DNA of 49,203 nucleotides from the IMG/VR virus record IMGVR_UViG_3300015360_000065, positions 1 through 49,203 of that record; one strand, written 5' to 3'. The notes under the pieces were generated by a model. The model had not been told where the DNA came from, did no database searches, and saw only the letters and a list, made by a program, of their open reading frames with translations. The position numbers and the translations under genes are program-made. The stretch comes from a virus. Positions 5,928 through 14,925 of this stretch are shown here, piece by piece (the first letter of the stretch is position 1; each line of letters starts with the position of its first letter).

Positions 5928-8750
5928 TTAGACCAGGTCTTTTAGGGCCCGGAGAACGGGTAGCCATGCGGCTCGTTGCGTCGAATCGACCGAAGCCGCC
6001 TGACGAACAATCAAAGAACGGAGAGAAGCCACTCGGAGACTTGCCTCTTTCTTCTCGTCTTTCTTCTCGTCTTTCTTCTCGTCTTTGCCCTCAAACTTTT
6101 CCTTCAACCAAGAGGGCATCTTCTTCTCGTCATCCGCCACAACGTCAGCGCTAGCCAACATTTCAAAAGCCAATTTAGAGTCCAGTTTGGCAACGAGAGC
6201 GGCGTACTTTCGAATCTCTTGGGAAGCTTTCATATTGGTCCTTGAGGGTTCATTAGACGGGGGAGTAAAAGTAAAAGAGCGAAAGCGCGGGAGATACCCT
6301 GGAGTACTCGGGCTGGCGTACAGCCTGAATCCGGATAGCGCGGCCGCGACGGCTCGATATGTGTCCTTTTCAGAACCCTTGGGGAAATCAATACGGAATA
6401 CAGTCTCGGGGACTCCCTGACTAGCTTGTTTTCCGACATCAACAGTCCGGAGTATACGAGGGTTAATACATGCAGCGTTACGGATTGTACCTGAATCATC
6501 CGTGAACGTGATCGGTTGTGCTGCAATAGCAGCCAAAACATCTCGATTAAAAGAACTCTCTCCAAACGCTACCAAGTAGCGAGTCTCAACTTTATGATCG
6601 AAACTAGCTTCCTTCTGAATTGTTGGGAGATTCTGACCTATATCAGGAACCGGTGCTCCAGCCAATCGAGCAAGGATGTGGCTGTACTGTGTTGCATTAA
6701 TAGCCCTGTTATACTCGCTATCGTAAATAGCCAGATCCAGAGCGGCTCGGTAGCGTGCATCCGGAACCATACCCTCTACTGCAACCGACAAAAGACTAGA
6801 CTTAAGCCACTCCTCAGCCTTACCCAAGATAATCTTAAAGTCTGGCTCGCCTAAGTCGCGTTGCTTGAGTTGAAGCCATCCTGGGTATGCCTGCGGACCA
6901 TAGGCATACGGATCAATACCATGGTAGACAGCTGTTTTTTTGGTAGAGCCCATCACAAGGGATGCTGAATAAGTAAAATCACTACCTTGTTTTGTTTGAC
7001 CCGCGGTAATCGAATCCCACAAGTCATCACTTTTTGCCGTTAAGGCAGCGGGTCTCTTGGGTTTCTCAGGTTCTGGACCCCGACTGAGGCTAGACTGCCA
7101 CGCCTTATGGCTGACTTCCCATTTTTTATATGAATCCCGGTACTCTTGCTTGTCCAATTTAGGCAGCAAGTCAGCGACCTTGCTTGCTTTCTCTGGCTCC
7201 AGAGCTTGGAGGCGGGACAGGACTCTGCTTCTAAAAAAATTAGCCGATGGGTGGGTCTCGCCAGCACGGCCATAGAGCGAGTTACGCTCGTTAAAAAACT
7301 GCCCCGCTCGCTTCAAACCTTGTGCTATCTCGTGAGGGTACTGCCACTCCGATATAGACTTATCATCACCCTTCAGAAACTGTTGTCTGGCGGCTGCATA
7401 ATCATTAGCCTGGAAGTACGATATCGCGGCTGCATGAGCGGCTGGATGGTTCTTGACTGACTTCAGCAGACTCTTGATCGTCCCGTCACTAATCCGGTCC
7501 AATTTCCCGCTAGATATTGTATCGTCATATTGCTTAACAGCCTGCTCCGCAGCCTGCCCCTCCGGTACCTTGCTCAAGATCATGCCCGCTAGCTGGCCCG
7601 CTAGCTTGACCGGGACCCTAGGTCGTCCCGTGAGGGTACCTTTGCTCGAAAGCTTATCCGTCAGCAACGCCTTAGCCGCCAGGCTCAAGGCCACGACCCG
7701 GACCTGGTGCTGTCTATAGGCTTCAGCCCCATCATCAGGACTCAACTGATCAAACGGGACTATCTGACCCTGTCTGTCCTGCCCTGTCTTGGGAGGAGGG
7801 ACCTGGTCTGGGTCCTGCTGGTATATCGTAGCGGCCTTCGCGATCACGCCATCGATATCCCTTGGCTTAACCTTCTTGGCAGCTAGGTAAGTCTGGACCA
7901 GAGACTGCACATCATCCGGATGCATATTTTTTGCAATCAGGTTGGCCGCCACCTCCGATGGAAATGTGCTGACCAGAGAACTCAGGGCCGCCTGACGTTC
8001 CGCCTGATTTACAGGCCGACGAGCGGGTGGATCGATTCCAGCCTTTTCGGCCGAGGATGTCTCCTTAGGACTCTCGGGCTTTTTCTCGGGACTCTCGGGC
8101 TTTTTCTTAGGGCTTTCGGGCTTCTGTTTTTCAACTGGCTTTTTTGCCTGATCTTTTTTGCCCTTGGCGGGGGCCGACTTACTCAGAGCATTCTGTACAT
8201 CCTGTACTGTCTTGATCCCGTCGGGCAGCTTAACCCCTGGGAGTAAATTTGCCGCTGGATAGCTGGGATTCTCGTGGACGATCCCGGCTATCTGGGACTG
8301 AGGATTTAAGAAATTCTTTAAGGCACGGTCAAGCTTAGGGTCCTGCTCCGCCATGCTTCTGAGGGCATGTCCCGCCTGTTGCAGAGCTTTACTCAGGTCC
8401 TGAGGACTCTCGACATCGTCACCATCGACCGGCTTATACTTTCCGGGCTTTGCCTTAAGCGTGTCCGGAGAGATCATCACGACATCCCCCGTCTCAGTAC
8501 TTTTGGCCGGGATTCGATCCGCGGATAATCTGACTCGGAGAGCTAGCCTGTCCCTCAGGGCTACCTTTTTGTAATTTCGGCTTCGATCCTGACGATCTGA
8601 CGAGTCGTCGAGGTCAGGGTCAGGGTCAGGCTTAACCATCTCTCGACGACGATCTCGACGGGGAGGCTTTGCCTCGGGATTCTTGCGGACAAGACGCTCG
8701 TCTTCTTCTTGTTCCCGCTCTTGATGCGTTTTTGTACCGTGACGATCCAT
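5928..8750 (-). CDS. Large Lys/Pro-rich protein between portal and protease genes
   Basis: A 940-residue protein with no recognised enzyme motif. Residues 1-60 are very basic and acidic in turn (RRDRRREMVKPDPDPDLDD). Around residues 200-235 there is a KKPESPEKKPESPK repeat, and near the C-terminus a KDEKKDEKKDEKK repeat. The rest is largely helical, with an AYGPQAYPGWLQLKQRDLG stretch in the second half. Its position among head genes and its charged linkers suggest a protein packaged inside the head or a large minor head component, perhaps cut by the neighbouring protease. The 8750 ATG has no clear ribosome site; an ATG at 8639 is a possible alternative start. Confidence 0.6.
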   Translation of the reverse strand: MDRHGTKTHQEREQEEDERLVRKNPEAKPPRRDRRREMVKPDPDPDLDDSSDRQDRSRNYKKVALRDRLALRVRLSADRIPAKSTETGDVVMISPDTLKAKPGKYKPVDGDDVESPQDLSKALQQAGHALRSMAEQDPKLDRALKNFLNPQSQIAGIVHENPSYPAANLLPGVKLPDGIKTVQDVQNALSKSAPAKGKKDQAKKPVEKQKPESPKKKPESPEKKPESPKETSSAEKAGIDPPARRPVNQAERQAALSSLVSTFPSEVAANLIAKNMHPDDVQSLVQTYLAAKKVKPRDIDGVIAKAATIYQQDPDQVPPPKTGQDRQGQIVPFDQLSPDDGAEAYRQHQVRVVALSLAAKALLTDKLSSKGTLTGRPRVPVKLAGQLAGMILSKVPEGQAAEQAVKQYDDTISSGKLDRISDGTIKSLLKSVKNHPAAHAAAISYFQANDYAAARQQFLKGDDKSISEWQYPHEIAQGLKRAGQFFNERNSLYGRAGETHPSANFFRSRVLSRLQALEPEKASKVADLLPKLDKQEYRDSYKKWEVSHKAWQSSLSRGPEPEKPKRPAALTAKSDDLWDSITAGQTKQGSDFTYSASLVMGSTKKTAVYHGIDPYAYGPQAYPGWLQLKQRDLGEPDFKIILGKAEEWLKSSLLSVAVEGMVPDARYRAALDLAIYDSEYNRAINATQYSHILARLAGAPVPDIGQNLPTIQKEASFDHKVETRYLVAFGESSFNRDVLAAIAAQPITFTDDSGTIRNAACINPRILRTVDVGKQASQGVPETVFRIDFPKGSEKDTYRAVAAALSGFRLYASPSTPGYLPRFRSFTFTPPSNEPSRTNMKASQEIRKYAALVAKLDSKLAFEMLASADVVADDEKKMPSWLKEKFEGKDEKKDEKKDEKKEASLRVASLRSLIVRQAASVDSTQRAAWLPVLRALKDLV

Positions 8751-8827
8751 TCTAAGCTTAGAAAGCTAAAAATAGATTCTTGATCTAATCTGCCCCTGTC
8801 GTGCGGATCCGGACCCCTAGCTGAGCA

Positions 8828-10636
8828 TCAGAACCGGCTTCCACCGCCCTCGGCCTCACCGCCCTCGGCATCATCCGCGGGCTTCAGTTTCAGTTTCAAA
8901 TACTTCATAATTCGATCTTGTACATCCGATTTCTCGGCTAGCCCACGACCAATTTCATTATACATGGATCTCATGATCTCATTAAAGATCGGATCATTTA
9001 CCGTAAACATGTCACGCTCGATCTTAATCCTAGTATCGTTAGGGTCTATATTCAACATCTCCAAAATGAGATCAATCGATATCGAGCCCTTGGAGTATAG
9101 GTTGTAGAGAGCGTCGAAAGTATCCTGACTATCTCGGAGAGGTAATCGAGTAAAGCTCAATTTGGGGAAGAGTACGACTTCTTGTCCCCATTCATCTTTC
9201 TCTACGAAACCCATGCGCTGAGCTACGGGACGGAACAGGTGCTCCTCCACGTACTCCTGCAGGATCTCTCTAAGATGCAGATAGCGCTGATTGATCACCT
9301 CCAGCTTAAGCCTGTCGCCCGAGTATAGAGACTCACCCGACATCAGGCTCTCAGTCACGCCCAGGCCGGCCAGGAGACGACGCTCCGTCTGCTCATACTC
9401 AGTCGATAGATCCAAGAGACGATCCCGTGACCCCATTTCCTCCCAATGAACCTCATAGTTCGCCACGATAGAATAATCAGGGTCTACTAGCGAGAGATCG
9501 ACCTGTTCTCTCAGCTGATCCACATCCGAGTCAGACAGGCCCTCAGCCCACACGATCCGCTTAGGAGTCATGGCCCGGCTGGCGATGGAAGTCTGAGCTT
9601 GACGGAGCTTATCTCTGAAGTAAAGCGTGCGTAAGCATCTGTTCAGTATAGACTGACCCAGCACGTCATCCGCACTCTTACTCCCGGTCAGGACATAGGC
9701 AAAACTGCCCTCGTCAGGATCTGTCCCGAGAGGGATCAGGCGTCCGTTCGAAATATGGTCCCTGACTTCATGCGGAATTTCTTGAGCTAACTTTTCGCTA
9801 GCGGGGTCTCCACTCGCGGCCTGCTCAAGCAGGACCTTATCCTTGTCCGATGGGATAAGCTCCAGGATGCACTTATCCGTATAACTGAAGGTTGATATCT
9901 TGACTCTGTCGATAGGCAGGACGATGAGCTTCTCCCATCCTGCGTAATTTTTCATGTAATATTCTAGTTCTTTTTCCTGAGTCTCGTCGTTAGCCTCCCA
10001 TGATGAGCTGTCCCGCTCGACAGGATTACCTTCCTCATCCAAGAACGATAGCTTAAGGGTCTTGCGGACCTTCCCGATCTCAGGCGGGACTTCGACCGTT
10101 CCATCTTCCGCAAAAATCACCGCAACGCCGTCCAGCCAGTAGTGGTGCACCATCGTGATCAACTTCTGGAAAAGCTTGATCTTTCGGCACATTCTCTCAA
10201 AACGGTCCAGGATATACTTGCCGTAACTCTCGGGGCTAACGAACCCTGTAGCTGCATGGCGGGGCTTTGGGGCGGCCAGCCGGACCTTAGAAAGGGGTAG
10301 TTCGGTATGGAGATCTAGTGCCTGTCCTACCAACTCATCCGAGTTATAGAAGTGTCGGTATATTTCACGACGCTCCCGCAGACTCTGAGGCAGTTCGAGG
10401 AAGTCCGTCGAAAGCTGTGGGCTAAAAAAGTTACCCTGAGAGCTTTGGATCGTGCCCCCGCTCATCCCGCTCAGCTGACCCATACCGGACGCCTGCTTGG
10501 ACTGCTGACGCACCAGGCGTTCCTTGTACGTCAGATTGCTGGCATACGACTGGGCCACATAAGGACGAGCCATCCGGACTGAAGTACGGACCAGGTACTG
10601 GGAGTGTTCTGGCTGGTTCGAGTAATTTTTAGGCAT
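8828..10636 (-). CDS. Portal protein
   Basis: A 602-residue protein with the features of tailed-phage portal proteins. It has an N-terminal arm, ELPQSLRERREIYRHFYNSDELVGQALDLHTELPLS-like sequence in the first quarter, FRDKLRQAQTSIASRAMTPK near the middle (the wing-to-stem region) and a C-terminal helical part (LYNLYSKGSISIDLILEMLNI, then a tail rich in Glu and Gly). Portals form the dodecameric ring through which DNA enters the head. Position downstream of terminase and upstream of the protease fits. The ATG lies one base past the TAA stop of the upstream gene, so translation is probably coupled. Confidence 0.85.
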   Translation of the reverse strand: MPKNYSNQPEHSQYLVRTSVRMARPYVAQSYASNLTYKERLVRQQSKQASGMGQLSGMSGGTIQSSQGNFFSPQLSTDFLELPQSLRERREIYRHFYNSDELVGQALDLHTELPLSKVRLAAPKPRHAATGFVSPESYGKYILDRFERMCRKIKLFQKLITMVHHYWLDGVAVIFAEDGTVEVPPEIGKVRKTLKLSFLDEEGNPVERDSSSWEANDETQEKELEYYMKNYAGWEKLIVLPIDRVKISTFSYTDKCILELIPSDKDKVLLEQAASGDPASEKLAQEIPHEVRDHISNGRLIPLGTDPDEGSFAYVLTGSKSADDVLGQSILNRCLRTLYFRDKLRQAQTSIASRAMTPKRIVWAEGLSDSDVDQLREQVDLSLVDPDYSIVANYEVHWEEMGSRDRLLDLSTEYEQTERRLLAGLGVTESLMSGESLYSGDRLKLEVINQRYLHLREILQEYVEEHLFRPVAQRMGFVEKDEWGQEVVLFPKLSFTRLPLRDSQDTFDALYNLYSKGSISIDLILEMLNIDPNDTRIKIERDMFTVNDPIFNEIMRSMYNEIGRGLAEKSDVQDRIMKYLKLKLKPADDAEGGEAEGGGSRF

Positions 10637-10637
10637 T

Positions 10638-11081
10638 TTACACTACATTCCCATACAGCTCATCGAAAGCATCATCAGTCGGAAGAATCATGCGATCTAT
10701 CTGTTTTTGAGTATTCCGAGCTTTTTCCCATTTCCGCTCATCCTGATCTCGACGCTCCTGATCTTCCTTCTCTGCCTTAACCCTGTCTAGTAAACGATCC
10801 ATACCTTGGCAGGTTCTTTTCAGACCCTGCTGTGATGCTCCGGCAAACCTGAGGTGCCCGTTAGCGAAAGTGACCCAGCTGACCGCACCATCAGATCGGG
10901 TCCTCCTAGCCTGGTCCCGCAAGGCATCCGCCACGCTAGTCAGCTTAGCCAAGGAGTTCTCGACCTCCTGTCGAGCATCTCGAACCAGAGCAAGCTGAGA
11001 CTGGAGGGCATACTCATCCTGTTGCTCCTTGGATTGCAGGCTCTCCAGCTGATTAATTTTGGACTGTTGGCTTTCAGGCAT
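10638..11081 (-). CDS. Small coiled-coil protein upstream of portal
   Basis: A 147-residue, highly charged protein. Residues 1-60 (KINQLESLQSKEQQDEYALQ, then VRDARQEVENSLAKL) and 95-130 (MDRLLDRVKAEKEDQERRDQ) should form coiled coils. A short non-helical part lies between them (SWVTFANGHLRFAG). It ends one base before the portal start. No family is recognised; a role in head assembly is inferred only from the place in the operon. Confidence 0.6.
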   Translation of the reverse strand: MPESQQSKINQLESLQSKEQQDEYALQSQLALVRDARQEVENSLAKLTSVADALRDQARRTRSDGAVSWVTFANGHLRFAGASQQGLKRTCQGMDRLLDRVKAEKEDQERRDQDERKWEKARNTQKQIDRMILPTDDAFDELYGNVV

Positions 11082-11087
11082 GGACCC

Positions 11088-11603
11088 TCACATCGAAACT
11101 TGGATGCCTAGATAATTTCGGTTCTGTGCCTTAGGCAGCTGAGCCACATACCCTACCCCGGGAGCGGGGGCTGCGGGGTTGCTAGATAGGGTTAATTCGT
11201 CCTCTTTGGTCCAGAGACCTCTAAGAGACAGATACAGGGAGTCATTTGGACTGTACACAAGAGGGATCGCAGGGCCTGATTGCCTAGATGCATACGTGTA
11301 CCGCTCGTACGAACTGGTAGAAATAAGGCAGCCGCCAAAGAACATGGTGGCATAACGATAGGCCGTCTGCTGTCGAGTCACGGCGGTATAGTCGTCCCCC
11401 AATTCGTCCGAACCCCAAAGGAGGAAGCCTCCAAATGGGCCCGTGCTGTACGTAACTACCCGATCATCCCCTTGGACTCCCACCCACTGGACTCCCTGTC
11501 CCCCAGCCCAACCGGATGCCACCATGGCAGTCGAAACCGTGACGGTCGCAGAATCGCCCTTGAAAAAAACAACACAGTCTTGTGATCGTATGATCTCAGG
11601 CAT
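11088..11603 (-). CDS. Virion-type protein, third of three tandem paralogues
   Basis: A 171-residue protein homologous to the two genes just upstream. All three share an N-terminal CxVxxKGD-like strand, TVSxAMxxSGWAGGQGVQW, GGFLLWGSDE, a YERxTYASRQSGP block and LxLRGxWTKEDExTLS. The pattern of short strands and Gly/Ser turns suggests an all-beta protein, perhaps a decoration, head-tail or fibre-type protein. It is the most divergent of the three. DNA identity with the others is high at 11271-11299 (29 identical nt). No family is recognised. Confidence 0.65.
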   Translation of the reverse strand: MPEIIRSQDCVVFFKGDSATVTVSTAMVASGWAGGQGVQWVGVQGDDRVVTYSTGPFGGFLLWGSDELGDDYTAVTRQQTAYRYATMFFGGCLISTSSYERYTYASRQSGPAIPLVYSPNDSLYLSLRGLWTKEDELTLSSNPAAPAPGVGYVAQLPKAQNRNYLGIQVSM

Positions 11604-11605
11604 GG

Positions 11606-12124
11606 CTACACCGTTGTCTGGACACCTAAGTACATGCTATTCAAAGCGCTGGGACGCTGTGTCACAATTCCAGAGAAGTGTTGGTTAGGTGCTCTAGGGT
11701 CCCCAGAAATAGTGAATTCATCCTCTTTAGTCCAGTATCCTCGCAAGGAGAAAAGGAGCTTATCGCCTTCAACATATGTAATAGGCACCAGAGGGCCTGA
11801 TTGCCTAGATGCATACGTGTGACGCTCGTAGGTATCGGTGGACATAAGCCATGACCCGGAACACAAAACTCCAAATCCATACTCAACGTGGCTACCTGTG
11901 AATGAAACATATTGATCTGATGACTCGGCTGATCCCCATAAGAGAAAGCCTGAGAATATACCGTCTGAATACGAAACCTGAAATGCGTCTATAGGCGAGT
12001 CTACCCACTGGACTCCCTGTCCTCCAGCCCAACCTGATGCCAACATGGTAGTTGAGACTGCAACAGCGATAGCATCGCTTCGATAGAAGACTGTACAGTT
12101 TCTAGTTCTGAGAAGCTCCGTCAT
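11606..12124 (-). CDS. Virion-type protein, second of three tandem paralogues
   Basis: A 172-residue member of the tandem trio, with the same blocks: SGWAGGQGVQWV, GFLLWGSAE, YERHTYASRQSGPLVPITY and LFSLRGYWTKEDEFTISGDP. Its ATG overlaps the TGA of the upstream paralogue (ATGA), so the two are translationally coupled. A 51-nt stretch at 11784-11834 is identical to 12299-12349 in the upstream copy, pointing to recent duplication or gene conversion. Function unknown; probably beta-rich and structural. Confidence 0.65.
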   Translation of the reverse strand: MTELLRTRNCTVFYRSDAIAVAVSTTMLASGWAGGQGVQWVDSPIDAFQVSYSDGIFSGFLLWGSAESSDQYVSFTGSHVEYGFGVLCSGSWLMSTDTYERHTYASRQSGPLVPITYVEGDKLLFSLRGYWTKEDEFTISGDPRAPNQHFSGIVTQRPSALNSMYLGVQTTV

Positions 12125-12645
12125 ATCACTGTTTGTATCGTCAAGAAGTTATCCGTGATAACGGTAGGAATCTGAACCACATACCCTAAAATGTTAGTAT
12201 TGGGTGCTCTAGGGTCCCCTGAGAGGCTCCACTCGTTTTCATTAGTCCAGTATCCTCGCAGGGAGAAAAGGAGCTTATCATTGGCGCTGTACGTGATTGG
12301 CACCAGAGGGCCTGATTGCCTAGATGCATACGTGTGACGCTCGTAGGTAGTGGTCATAAATAGCCAAGACCCAACTGCCTGAACGGCAAACCGGTAGGAT
12401 GGCTGGTTCATTGTAATGGACGTAAACCGGTCCGATGTCTCATCCGATCCCCATAGGATAAAACCGCCGTAGGATCCGTCTCCATACCCGACTAGGAATT
12501 CGTCTTTTACAGAAGCAGTCCATCTGACACCTTGCCCACCACGCCAACCTGCCGATGCCATGGCTTCGCTGACAGTCACGGGATATGTGTCGCCTTTAAC
12601 TAAGACGACACAATCACGGGTACGGAACTGCTCAGGGGATGCCAT
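12121..12645 (-). CDS. Virion-type protein, first of three tandem paralogues
   Basis: A 174-residue member of the tandem trio. I chose the ATG at 12645 because the resulting N-terminus (MASPEQFRTRDCVVLVKGD) lines up with both paralogues and avoids a 75-nt overlap with the upstream gene; a longer frame reaches 12720. The shared blocks are GWRGGQGVRW, GGFILWGSDE, YERHTYASRQSGPLVPITY and LLFSLRGYWTNENEWSLSGDP. No catalytic motif is visible. Lying between terminase and portal, it may be a structural protein made in several versions. Confidence 0.65.
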   Translation of the reverse strand: MASPEQFRTRDCVVLVKGDTYPVTVSEAMASAGWRGGQGVRWTASVKDEFLVGYGDGSYGGFILWGSDETSDRFTSITMNQPSYRFAVQAVGSWLFMTTTYERHTYASRQSGPLVPITYSANDKLLFSLRGYWTNENEWSLSGDPRAPNTNILGYVVQIPTVITDNFLTIQTVI

Positions 12646-12646
12646 A

Positions 12647-12904
12647 TCAGACTTGCTCGACCTCTTCGGTTTCCTGCTTTCGACCCGGCATCTTATTCCA
12701 GCCCGTAACGACTCGCTCAAGCAATGTCAGTTGCTGTATGTCACCCTGTGTCAAGAGCTGCCAGTTCCCCTTGAGCTTACGAAATACTAAACGCATCAGT
12801 GCGTAGTCTCGGGGTTTGATCGAAACACCACCCAATAGGTGATCGGCAAATTGTTGAATCACCCTATTAGCGAATATGATCGGAACTTTGGGCGGATCCT
12901 CCAT
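12647..12904 (-). CDS. Small protein of unknown function after large terminase
   Basis: An 85-residue protein (MEDPPKVPIIFANRVIQQF..., ending in an acidic EETEEVEQV-like tail). It is mainly helical, with no cysteines and no membrane segment. It starts 6 nt past the terminase stop and ends in a TGATATG junction with the next gene, so it is a regular member of the operon. I do not recognise a family. Confidence 0.6.
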   Translation of the reverse strand: MEDPPKVPIIFANRVIQQFADHLLGGVSIKPRDYALMRLVFRKLKGNWQLLTQGDIQQLTLLERVVTGWNKMPGRKQETEEVEQV

Positions 12905-12910
12905 GGCACT

Positions 12911-14914
12911 TTACCTCGTCCTTATTCTTGAACCACCAGGCCGGCGATCCCCTAAACCATGATGTCTAGCTCGGGCCATTTGATATCTTTGGGGCGTCAT
13001 AGCTGACGCTACAGCGGGTCGATAGGGAGATCCGTATGCCGTGTGCTTCTGGTTCAGCAAAACGTCGGCAGAGAGCCAGATAGCCCGCACGATGGCGTCG
13101 CTCAAGTCATCATGAGACCCTGCTTTTTTAGGAGCCTCTACTAAAACGATATTTTTACTGATTTGGGATGCCTGCAAGGACAGCAACTCAGTAATCAAGG
13201 GAGAGTGGCGGCCCCCTAGGTCCTTATTTTTCTCAGGAATAGGGTAGTCGTAAAATTCGAGTTTCTCGTCAAACAGGAACATCTTGGCAGTCTGATAAAT
13301 CTTACTCGTATTATCCCGTGTAAAAAACTCAGACTTAAACTGCCTCAAGCCCTTCTTGTGCAGTGACTGCTCAAGCGGGATACCGTTCCATCGATCAAAA
13401 AGTCCGGCTGTAATGAGAAACTTGAGCGTAAGGGATTGAATCCAAGCCGCGATCTCGTCAAAGTCCAGCCTCTCTACGGTACTCAGGGTCTTGCTGTAAT
13501 CGGTCGAAAACTTGCCGTCGAGGTGTGGGTTAGAATCTCGCCAATCCACCCCTGCTTGCCAGACCTCATGGTAATCTAGCACGATCTTATCTTGCTGAAC
13601 ATGAGTGATCGCTATCGCGGTACCATCTCCCACCAGCCCTACGTCGATCCCCATCTGATGGGGAGACCTGGGCTGACCAGCTAGCTTGGGTCGAGCCAAG
13701 GGGACAATACATTTTTGAAGGTCCGTCTCCCGTTCAATCCAACCCCGGGCTTGGTCAGAAAACTGTGCCCCGTGCTCCACCATGAACACGACCGGGTTCT
13801 CATGATATTTCTCCCGGTAATACGAACTAGCAATGGTGGGGTTGATCTCCCAAGTAGGGGCCTGAACCGCTATCAGGTTATTGGACCCATCCCCTCCCCG
13901 CATAGCCAGATCATACTTTTCAAAGAACTTACCTGACCTACCAAGGGGTGATGAAATCAGAATGATCCGGCTCTCAACATCCGAATCCTGCCCGTTAGCC
14001 AATTTGGTCGTCCTGCCGGTCTCTAGATCCTTTCGAGAGAATGCGGCAGCGCTTGGCGTTACGGCATTGTAGATCTCCTCAGCCGAACTGGCACCCTTAT
14101 CCTGAAAGTGGGCCACCTCGTCCAGGATGATCACGATATTACCAGCACCACGAAGTCCCTTAGCGATACAGGACTTGAATGTCACCCTTAGACTTGCTTT
14201 TCCGTTGAAACTGACGAACTTCCCGTTCTCTTGTCGGGCTGATGGGCCAAACTTCTCAATATCGTAGGGGGTCCTGAAGTTGACGTGACTCAACGTGTTA
14301 TTGGCTACGAATGGTTTGAAGTAATCACACTTAGCAAGATGACTTGTCACCTCATTGAAAAGCAATCCGGCCTGTTCTTTGTCCGTCGCGACCGAGATAA
14401 TCTGGATCCTATTGCCGTTTGGAAGTCCGTAGGTCTCTTGTGGATTGTATAGATTCAGGAGTCGGTAAACTTCATAACTAGCGAAAATGCCAGATAAAGT
14501 CGTCTTCCCTGCCCGGCGACCGATGGCGAGCACAAGCTCTCTCCTATCATGATCCTGAGAACCTATGTTACAGCGTCCCTCATTATAGAGATACGAGAGA
14601 TACTCCCGTTCCGTAAATTCGTACAATACCTTAGACTTGAACATGTCCGTGATCTGAATCCTGCGATTCGGATCTTCAGGCAATGTCTCGTCCATAGGCA
14701 AATTATAGTAAAGTTTGACCAGAAAGCGTTGAGCCGGGTATAGCTTCATAGCCAGACCCCAGGGCTGTTCAATGTAGTCTAAAACATTGAAGATCCTGGG
14801 GGCAGCTACGCCTCCCGAATTTTCGGTGCGACCCGATTCATCTCGCCCGTCTTGCCGAATCTTTTGACCGACCTCACGAACAAGATGGGAGATACCTTTT
14901 TTTCCAGAAGCCAA
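12911..14914 (-). CDS. Terminase large subunit (packaging ATPase-nuclease)
   Basis: A 667-residue packaging motor protein. The ATPase domain has Walker A GRRAGKTT (residues 132-139) and Walker B VIILDE (261-266). The RNase H-like nuclease domain has MGIDVG with Asp424, DRWNG near 507-511 and HDDLSDA with Asp602, 603 and 606. Length and motif order fit TerL. It would bind the portal, drive DNA into the prohead and cut concatemers. The start is a TTG with AAAGGA seven bases upstream. The gene lies 11 nt past the AT-hook protein, a candidate small subunit. Confidence 0.95.
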   Translation of the reverse strand: MASGKKGISHLVREVGQKIRQDGRDESGRTENSGGVAAPRIFNVLDYIEQPWGLAMKLYPAQRFLVKLYYNLPMDETLPEDPNRRIQITDMFKSKVLYEFTEREYLSYLYNEGRCNIGSQDHDRRELVLAIGRRAGKTTLSGIFASYEVYRLLNLYNPQETYGLPNGNRIQIISVATDKEQAGLLFNEVTSHLAKCDYFKPFVANNTLSHVNFRTPYDIEKFGPSARQENGKFVSFNGKASLRVTFKSCIAKGLRGAGNIVIILDEVAHFQDKGASSAEEIYNAVTPSAAAFSRKDLETGRTTKLANGQDSDVESRIILISSPLGRSGKFFEKYDLAMRGGDGSNNLIAVQAPTWEINPTIASSYYREKYHENPVVFMVEHGAQFSDQARGWIERETDLQKCIVPLARPKLAGQPRSPHQMGIDVGLVGDGTAIAITHVQQDKIVLDYHEVWQAGVDWRDSNPHLDGKFSTDYSKTLSTVERLDFDEIAAWIQSLTLKFLITAGLFDRWNGIPLEQSLHKKGLRQFKSEFFTRDNTSKIYQTAKMFLFDEKLEFYDYPIPEKNKDLGGRHSPLITELLSLQASQISKNIVLVEAPKKAGSHDDLSDAIVRAIWLSADVLLNQKHTAYGSPYRPAVASAMTPQRYQMARARHHGLGDRRPGGSRIRTR

Positions 14915-14925
14915 GGCTCAATCCT

